Origin: Natranaeroarchaeum sulfidigenes
GTDB lineage: Archaea > Halobacteriota > Halobacteria > Halobacteriales > Natronoarchaeaceae
Length of the DNA stretch: 64,000 bases
Assembly: GCF_017094485.1 (NCBI RefSeq)
Contig: NZ_CP064786.1
Coordinates: 2,856,788-2,920,787 of the forward strand
Direction: 5' to 3'
The translations under genes were made by a program, and so were the position numbers. The notes under the pieces are model-generated. The model searched no databases, was not told the DNA's origin, and saw nothing but the letters and a program-made list of their open reading frames with translations. The number at the start of each line of letters is the position of its first letter. Within the stretch, counting starts at the first letter, position 1. Below, piece after piece: positions 59,229 through 64,000 of the stretch.

Positions 59229-60961
59229 GCGAGGAATCAGACGCCAGCGTGGACTCCGATCCGGAGCGTCCCGATCACGGTGTCCCGCCGGAGTACGACC
59301 CGTACCTCTTGCGAGAAGAGAACGAGGGCGACCACCACGCGTTCTGGGCCGATCGCGTCGCCGATCAGGTCGAGGCACGCGAGCCAGACGAACCGATCGT
59401 GATCAAGGGCGGTATTTCTCCGTCGGGTATCCCACATCTTGGCAACGCAAACGAGATCGTGCTGGGCTACTTCGTCGCCGAATCGCTCCGCGAGCGGGGT
59501 CACGAGGTCGAACAGATCTTCACGACCGACGATCGCGATCCCCTGCGCGGGCTCCCACGCAAACTCGCTGATCTGGACGGCGAGATCGTCGGGCTCGGTG
59601 AGGTCGACGCCAGTGCCCTCGGCCGAAATCTGGGCAAGCCCTACACCGCGATACCCGACCCCTTCGGGTGCTGTGACTCCTATGGCGACCACTTCTCGAC
59701 GCTGATCGCCGGAATCGCCGAAGATCTCGACATCCCGATCGAACTCGTCTCGAACACCGCCTGCTACGAGGACGGTCGGTTCGAGGATGCGACCGAGTTC
59801 CTGCTGGAGAACCGGGAAACTGCGCGGAACGTCCTCGCGGACTATCAGGACAAGGTCGACGAGGAGTACGTCCCGTTCAACCCGATCTGTGGGGAGTGCG
59901 GGACGGTAACAGAGACCGTGACCGGCGTTGACCCCGACGCTGGCACCGTCGACTATCGCTGCACCGACATGGAGGCGGGCGACCAGACGATCGAGGGCTG
60001 TGGCCACGAGGGAACCGCGACGCTCCGGGACGGCAAGCTCCCCTGGCGCTTCGAGTGGGTAACCCAGTGGCGCGAGCTCGGCGTCGACTTCGAGCCTTTC
60101 GGCAAGGACCACGCCGAGGGGTCCTGGCCAAGCGGCGTCGATATCGCGCGTTCCGTCTTCGATGTCGAGCCGCCGGTACCGATGGTCTACGAGTGGTTTA
60201 CCCTCGACGGCGAGCCGTTCTCCTCCTCTGCGGGCAACGTCGTGATGGTGCCCGAAGTGCTGGAGCTGATCGAACCCGAAGTGCTCCGGTACTTTTTCGC
60301 GAAGGACCCCACGCGCTCGCGGGATTTCTCGATTCCACGCCTCGACCAGCTCGTCGACGAGTTCGACCGCCTCGAAGCGATCTACTACGGGGATATTGAT
60401 CCCGGCGAGGAGTCGGAGACGGCGTTCGCCAAGCGAGTTTACCCCTTCCTCGTTGACGATCTTGAACCGGGGGCCGATCCGAGGGAGACCGAGCGACCGG
60501 TCCGGATTCCGTTCCGCTTTGCCGCGGTGCTTGGCATGACCGAAGATCCCGAACTCCGCGAGGAGATCGCAAAGCGCGAAGGCCACATTCCAGAGGACGC
60601 GAGCGACGAAGTAGTCGAAAACGCCCTGGCGCGGGTCGAACGGGCGCGGCGGTGGGCACGTCGGACGGACAACGCCTACAACTACGAACTCAAACGCGAG
60701 TCGATACCCGACATCGAGTTCGACGCCGACACCAAGGCGGCGCTCGACGAACTCGCTGACTTCATCGAGACCCACGACGATCCCGAGGCGATCCAGAGCG
60801 AGATCTACGAGATCGCTCGACGCCACGATGTCGAGGTCGGCGACTTCTTCGCCGCTGGCTACCGACTCTTCTTCGATCAGGAACAGGGGCCGAAGCTGGG
60901 AACCTTCCTCGCGAAACTCGATGAGGCGTTCGTGCTGGCCCGGCTCCGACGTGAGCGCTAG
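59225..60961 (+). CDS. lysS: Lysyl-tRNA synthetase, class I
   Basis: A 578-residue class I LysRS charging tRNA-Lys. ISPSGIPHLGNANE contains the HIGH-type motif and EPFSSSAGNVV the KMSKS-equivalent. A zinc-type site appears as CGECGT, CTDME and GCGHEG at about 220-260. The C-terminal helical anticodon domain follows from about 420. Class I LysRS is typical of archaea. Coupled to pyrH by a 4-nt overlap. Confidence 0.96.
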   Translation: MSEESDASVDSDPERPDHGVPPEYDPYLLREENEGDHHAFWADRVADQVEAREPDEPIVIKGGISPSGIPHLGNANEIVLGYFVAESLRERGHEVEQIFTTDDRDPLRGLPRKLADLDGEIVGLGEVDASALGRNLGKPYTAIPDPFGCCDSYGDHFSTLIAGIAEDLDIPIELVSNTACYEDGRFEDATEFLLENRETARNVLADYQDKVDEEYVPFNPICGECGTVTETVTGVDPDAGTVDYRCTDMEAGDQTIEGCGHEGTATLRDGKLPWRFEWVTQWRELGVDFEPFGKDHAEGSWPSGVDIARSVFDVEPPVPMVYEWFTLDGEPFSSSAGNVVMVPEVLELIEPEVLRYFFAKDPTRSRDFSIPRLDQLVDEFDRLEAIYYGDIDPGEESETAFAKRVYPFLVDDLEPGADPRETERPVRIPFRFAAVLGMTEDPELREEIAKREGHIPEDASDEVVENALARVERARRWARRTDNAYNYELKRESIPDIEFDADTKAALDELADFIETHDDPEAIQSEIYEIARRHDVEVGDFFAAGYRLFFDQEQGPKLGTFLAKLDEAFVLARLRRER

Positions 60962-61012
60962 CTGTCCTTCCAAACCAAACCCATATCAAACCGCCTCCCC
61001 GAGGATAGGCCA

Positions 61013-62806
61013 ATGAGTACGCTGGTTTGGGTCGTGGGCGGGATCCTCGCCTACTGGGCCCTCGTACGGACGGCGAACCAGCGCGGCTGGCTGCCTGAAT
61101 ACGTCAAGACCCAGGGCCCGATTACGACGATCCACACGAAACGCGGTCGGGAGTTCCTCGACTGGCTCTCCCAGTGGGATCGGTTCTGGCGGGCCTGGGC
61201 GAACGTGGGGCTCGGTATCGCTCTCGTCGTGATGGTCGGGGCCTTCCTGATGCTCGTGCTCTCGGCGGCACTGGCGCTCTCCTCGCCACAGCCGAGTCAG
61301 GTCACACAGCCACGGAACGTGCTGGCGATCCCCGGTGTCAACGACTTTCTCCCACTGTCGATGGCTCCCGAGATCGTGTTTGCCCTGCTCGTCGGCCTCG
61401 TCGTCCACGAGGGGGGCCACGGCCTGCTCTGTCGCGTCGAGGACATCGACATCAACTCGATGGGCGTCGCGATGCTGGCAATCATCCCGATCGGCGCGTT
61501 CGTCGAACCCGAACAGGAGAGCCAGCGCAATGCGAGCCGTGGTGGAAGTAGCCGGATGTTCGCGGCGGGCGTGACGAACAACTTCGTGCTCTCGGTGCTC
61601 GTGTTCGCGCTGCTCTTTGGCCCGGTCGCCGGTGCAATCGCCGTCGCACCCGGCGCGTCGATCGCCGGGCCCGTTCCCAACTCGGGGGCAGAAGCGGCCG
61701 GTGTCGATCGGGGCGACCGCATCACCGCACTGGATGGCGAGCCGATCGAGACGAACAGCGACCTCGAAGGGGCGCTCGCTGATACTGACCAGGAAGCGGT
61801 GACCGTCGAACTCAACGACGACGAAGAGACGACGATCGAACAACGACTCGTCGTTCAGGGCGTCACGCAGGGCGGCCCCGACAACGTCGAGATGGGTGAC
61901 CGGATCACCGCTGTCGACGGCGAGACGGTCGATACACGGGACGAACTGCAGACTGCGCTTGGTGCTGAGGAGGTCGTCACTGTGGACATGGATCGGAACG
62001 GTGAGGCCGTGGACGAGACCTTCGCTACCGGAGCGCTCGTCGTCGTAGCCGAGGACGGACCCCTCGCCACCGATGCAGGTCTCGAACCGGGATCGAGCGT
62101 CGTTATTACGGAAATCGCCGGGGAACGGGTCCTGACGGGCGACGATCTCAGCGAGGTGATGGACGAGCAATCACCCGGTGAAACCGCCGAGATCGTGGTG
62201 TACGAAGGGACCGACCGTACTACCCACGAAGTGACGTTCGCGGAAGCCGATGACGGGGGAGCACTCGTCGGGGCGGCTTCGGTTGCACCCGGCGTGAACG
62301 GTATCACGACCAGCGAGTGGGGGCTACAGTACTACCCCGCAGGCACGTACCTCGAAATCCTCGGCGGGGAGAACGACGAGGAAGCCGCGATCGATCCCGC
62401 CGTCACTGATTCGTTCATCGGCAAGACGCTACTCGTGTTGTTCCTCCCACTCGCCGGGATCATCGGCGGTGACACGTTCCCCGAGAGCTTCGCCGGCTTC
62501 ACGAGCGAAATCATGAACTTCTACGTCGTCGATGGCCCGCTGGCGGCGCTTGGAGCCGGGACCTTCGTGCTGGCGAACATCCTGTTCTGGGTCGGCTGGA
62601 TCAACATCCAGCTTGGCTTTTTCAACTGCATTCCCGCGTTCCCGCTCGATGGCGGGCACATCCTGCGAACCAGCACAGAGGCCATCGTCTCGCGGCTGCC
62701 GATCGAGGGCTCGTATCAGCTGACAAAGACGGTTACGACAACGGTCGGGCTGACGATGTTGCTCTGTCTGTTGCTGGTCATCTTCGGCCCCCGGCTACTC
62801 GCGTAG
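61013..62806 (+). CDS. Site-2 protease (M50) with three PDZ-like modules
   Basis: A 597-residue intramembrane zinc protease. HEGGH is at 132-136 and LDGGH at 545-549. Between them lie three PDZ-like units: GAEAAGVDRGDRITALDGEPI, DNVEMGDRITAVDGETV and ATDAGLEPGSSVVITEIAGERV. About eight membrane helices. The PDZ series suggests it trims a substrate already cut by another protease. TATA-like CATATCAAAC lies about 28 nt upstream. It converges on the 2H gene without a gap. Confidence 0.94.
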   Translation: MSTLVWVVGGILAYWALVRTANQRGWLPEYVKTQGPITTIHTKRGREFLDWLSQWDRFWRAWANVGLGIALVVMVGAFLMLVLSAALALSSPQPSQVTQPRNVLAIPGVNDFLPLSMAPEIVFALLVGLVVHEGGHGLLCRVEDIDINSMGVAMLAIIPIGAFVEPEQESQRNASRGGSSRMFAAGVTNNFVLSVLVFALLFGPVAGAIAVAPGASIAGPVPNSGAEAAGVDRGDRITALDGEPIETNSDLEGALADTDQEAVTVELNDDEETTIEQRLVVQGVTQGGPDNVEMGDRITAVDGETVDTRDELQTALGAEEVVTVDMDRNGEAVDETFATGALVVVAEDGPLATDAGLEPGSSVVITEIAGERVLTGDDLSEVMDEQSPGETAEIVVYEGTDRTTHEVTFAEADDGGALVGAASVAPGVNGITTSEWGLQYYPAGTYLEILGGENDEEAAIDPAVTDSFIGKTLLVLFLPLAGIIGGDTFPESFAGFTSEIMNFYVVDGPLAALGAGTFVLANILFWVGWINIQLGFFNCIPAFPLDGGHILRTSTEAIVSRLPIEGSYQLTKTVTTTVGLTMLLCLLLVIFGPRLLA

Positions 62807-63307
62807 TCAGGCCGGGAGCGGGATCGTTCTCGCCGCTTCGCCGTGTTTCGCATCCCAGAGCCGAAGCTCCGTAATCGTCCACGTGATCGGCTCAATCTCC
62901 CGTTCGGCGAGCGCCCGGGCCGCCTCAATATCCCCGCCACCGCGCGCGAGCGTAACGTGCATCACGTAGTCCTCCCCTTCGAGTCCGTCGATCGCGCCGA
63001 AGGCGTCGACGAGTTGCTCGTGGAGCTGTTGTAGTCCCGGCGACGCGACACTGAGGTAGACGACGGGCTGGGACCCCCGGGGAGGCTCCGCGAAGTAGTC
63101 GATGCCGGTCACGCGGGCTTCGACGGCTGGTGCACCCTGCAGTTCCTGACGCACCTGCTCGGCGAGGTGCGAAAATTCGTCGTCTCCAAGGCGTTTGAGC
63201 AGCACCGAGTGCTCCTGGCGGACCGACTCGAAGCCGACGAGTTCGGGGAATAGATCGCCTGCGAGGGCGGCGACACGACCGGGAACGGGAGCGTTGAGAC
63301 TGTACAC
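62807..63307 (-). CDS. 2H phosphoesterase / 2'-5' RNA ligase family protein
   Basis: A 166-residue 2H protein. The second motif HVTLARGG (HxTx) is intact. The first reads HSVLLKRL, where valine stands at the usual Thr/Ser position, so phosphoesterase activity may be weakened. Start GTG 63307 gives MYSLNAPVPGRVAAL; no ATG is available. The role is probably RNA end processing. Confidence 0.84.
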   Translation of the reverse strand: MYSLNAPVPGRVAALAGDLFPELVGFESVRQEHSVLLKRLGDDEFSHLAEQVRQELQGAPAVEARVTGIDYFAEPPRGSQPVVYLSVASPGLQQLHEQLVDAFGAIDGLEGEDYVMHVTLARGGGDIEAARALAEREIEPITWTITELRLWDAKHGEAARTIPLPA

Positions 63308-63347
63308 TGGCGATGGCTATCCGGGCCAGCGAAATGAGACTGTCGGC

Positions 63348-63539
63348 CTACAGTCGGTCGAACAACCAGAGCACGATCAGGACCGCAACAGCAAGCAGGA
63401 TTAGCGGCTGAAGAAAGCCAAGCAGGGATGCCAGCCCGCTGATTAGCATCGAGAGCAGTTCGAGCACGAGAACGACGATTACCAGCACGAGCGCGATACG
63501 GAGGAGGGTCTCGACCTCGACATCTGCACGGGAGTCCAT
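63348..63539 (-). CDS. Small hydrophobic membrane protein (DUF7554-like)
   Basis: A 63-residue membrane protein with two helices: LLRIALVLVIVVLVLELLSML and LLGFLQPLILLAVAVLIVLWLFDRL. Polar acidic start MDSRADVEVE. ATG 63539 or 63542 are both possible. It matches a recurrent haloarchaeal small membrane family, function unknown. Confidence 0.75.
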   Translation of the reverse strand: MDSRADVEVETLLRIALVLVIVVLVLELLSMLISGLASLLGFLQPLILLAVAVLIVLWLFDRL

Positions 63540-63602
63540 CATACCGGCAGCGTTGTCACGGAGCGGTGAAAAAGACACCGGCCGACCAGGTGAGAGCAAC
63601 AA

Positions 63603-63611
63603 GGCTTTAGC
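63603..63611 (+). promoter_or_regulatory. TATA-like box for final partial gene
   Basis: GGCTTTAGC lies about 30 nt before ATG 63637. Confidence 0.4.
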
Positions 63612-63636
63612 GATCAGGGTGAGAATGTTGCCAACG

Positions 63637-64000
63637 ATGAATTCGAGGGAACGGTTGGGACTCGCCCTCTGTATCGCCGTGGGGATCGTAGCAGTTCTCA
63701 CAATGGTGGGAGTCGCTGGTGCGGTCGACGGCGGGAGTCACTCGCTGCAAGAAGCCGGTCCAGAGAGTCCCACGGCACAGGAGTCGTTCGACGCCGACGA
63801 CGCACGGCTAACCGTAACCGTCGACAGCGACGGGACGGCGACCTGGACAGTCGAGTACTGGAAACGGCTCGACGACGATGAGAGTGAAGAGGCCTTCGCA
63901 TCAATCGAGTCCGATGTCGAGGAGAATCCCGAGGAGTACGTCGACGGATTCGCCGAGTCGATGAACGATACGGTGGCGTCGGCCGCGGACGACACGGACA
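63637..64000 (+). CDS. Exported/membrane-linked protein, N-terminal part (DUF7345-like)
   Basis: 121 codons are visible before the window ends. An N-terminal hydrophobic signal (LGLALCIAVGIVAVLTMVGVAGAV) precedes a beta/helix domain: ARLTVTVDSDGTATWTVEYWKRLDDDESEEAFASIESDVEENPEEY. This wording is familiar from haloarchaeal DUF7345 proteins whose C-terminal part, outside this window, is often a membrane helix plus a helix-turn-helix domain. If so it would be a membrane-spanning regulator. The 3' end is not seen. Confidence 0.75.
   Translation, partial: MNSRERLGLALCIAVGIVAVLTMVGVAGAVDGGSHSLQEAGPESPTAQESFDADDARLTVTVDSDGTATWTVEYWKRLDDDESEEAFASIESDVEENPEEYVDGFAESMNDTVASAADDTD

Noticed and set aside
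59237-60973. 578-codon minus-strand frame
   Set aside because: Exactly antisense to lysS, which has intact class I motifs.

Overview
The window is a typical stretch of haloarchaeal (class Halobacteria) chromosome. The evidence is GC-rich DNA, strongly acidic proteins with long Asp/Glu linkers, archaeal information genes (aRF1, S19e, Trm1, class I LysRS, Nob1-like, PDCD5-like), an archaeal-type HMG-CoA reductase, and Tat/lipobox and PGF-CTERM surface proteins. Many genes start about 25-30 nt after an AT-rich TATA-like box with no room for a leader. Several starts are GTG. I see no rRNA, tRNA, CRISPR array, insertion sequence or prophage. Genes are tightly packed and no gap exceeds 300 bases.

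Layout. 1-4455: phosphate uptake operon pstC(partial)-pstA-pstB-phoU plus an AbrB/PhoU fusion regulator. 4457-6410: truncated haemoglobin, universal stress protein, aldo/keto reductase. 6422-10665 (minus): PspA, a 47-residue membrane peptide, a larger membrane protein, a rhodanese and a degenerate threonyl-tRNA-synthetase-like protein. 10718-12412: hydrolase, stand-alone sensor domain, Usp, with unusual repeats between the last two. 12673-16188: KaiC-like ATPase, zinc deacylase, UbaA (E1-like) and a rhodanese. 16385-19936: two small zinc-finger proteins, an SF1 helicase and a degenerate M24 peptidase. 20466-30032: HMG-CoA reductase, YgfZ-like protein, several haloarchaeal families, FAU-1-like RNA-binding protein, ArgS. 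30033-37662: MinD-family ATPase with an acidic tail, aRF1, a Tat lipoprotein, SWIM protein, Trm1, YihY-type and PAP2 membrane proteins. 37706-46050: TrkA-like RCK protein, Usp, an Nmad3-like protein, PRC-barrel/Nob1/RHH cluster, two tandem HExxH surface proteins, nicotinate phosphoribosyltransferase. 46052-55848: AMMECR1, prenyl synthase, DUF373, radical SAM, PP-loop/PDCD5/S19e, SDR, ThiL, site-2 protease. 56138-64000: MobB-MoaE, CNNM/CorC, PyrH-LysS, PDZ site-2 protease, 2H phosphoesterase and the start of a membrane-linked regulator.

How the parts connect. UbaA, rhodaneses and MobB-MoaE fit archaeal sulfur transfer to molybdopterin and tRNA. HMG-CoA reductase and the prenyl synthase feed isoprenoid lipids. 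PspA, two site-2 proteases, the lipoproteins and the PGF-CTERM protein belong to the envelope.

The most notable observations are: the synthetase-like protein lacking motif 2 and motif 3 arginines; a shared 16-nt motif repeated at 22-bp phase at two loci; an M24-fold protein missing most metal ligands; an Nmad3-like protein outside any phage context; a radical SAM protein with a Cx4Cx2C cluster motif; and tandem HExxH surface proteins with different anchors separated by four 18-bp repeats. Names are from recognition of motifs and sequence character only; no database search was run.
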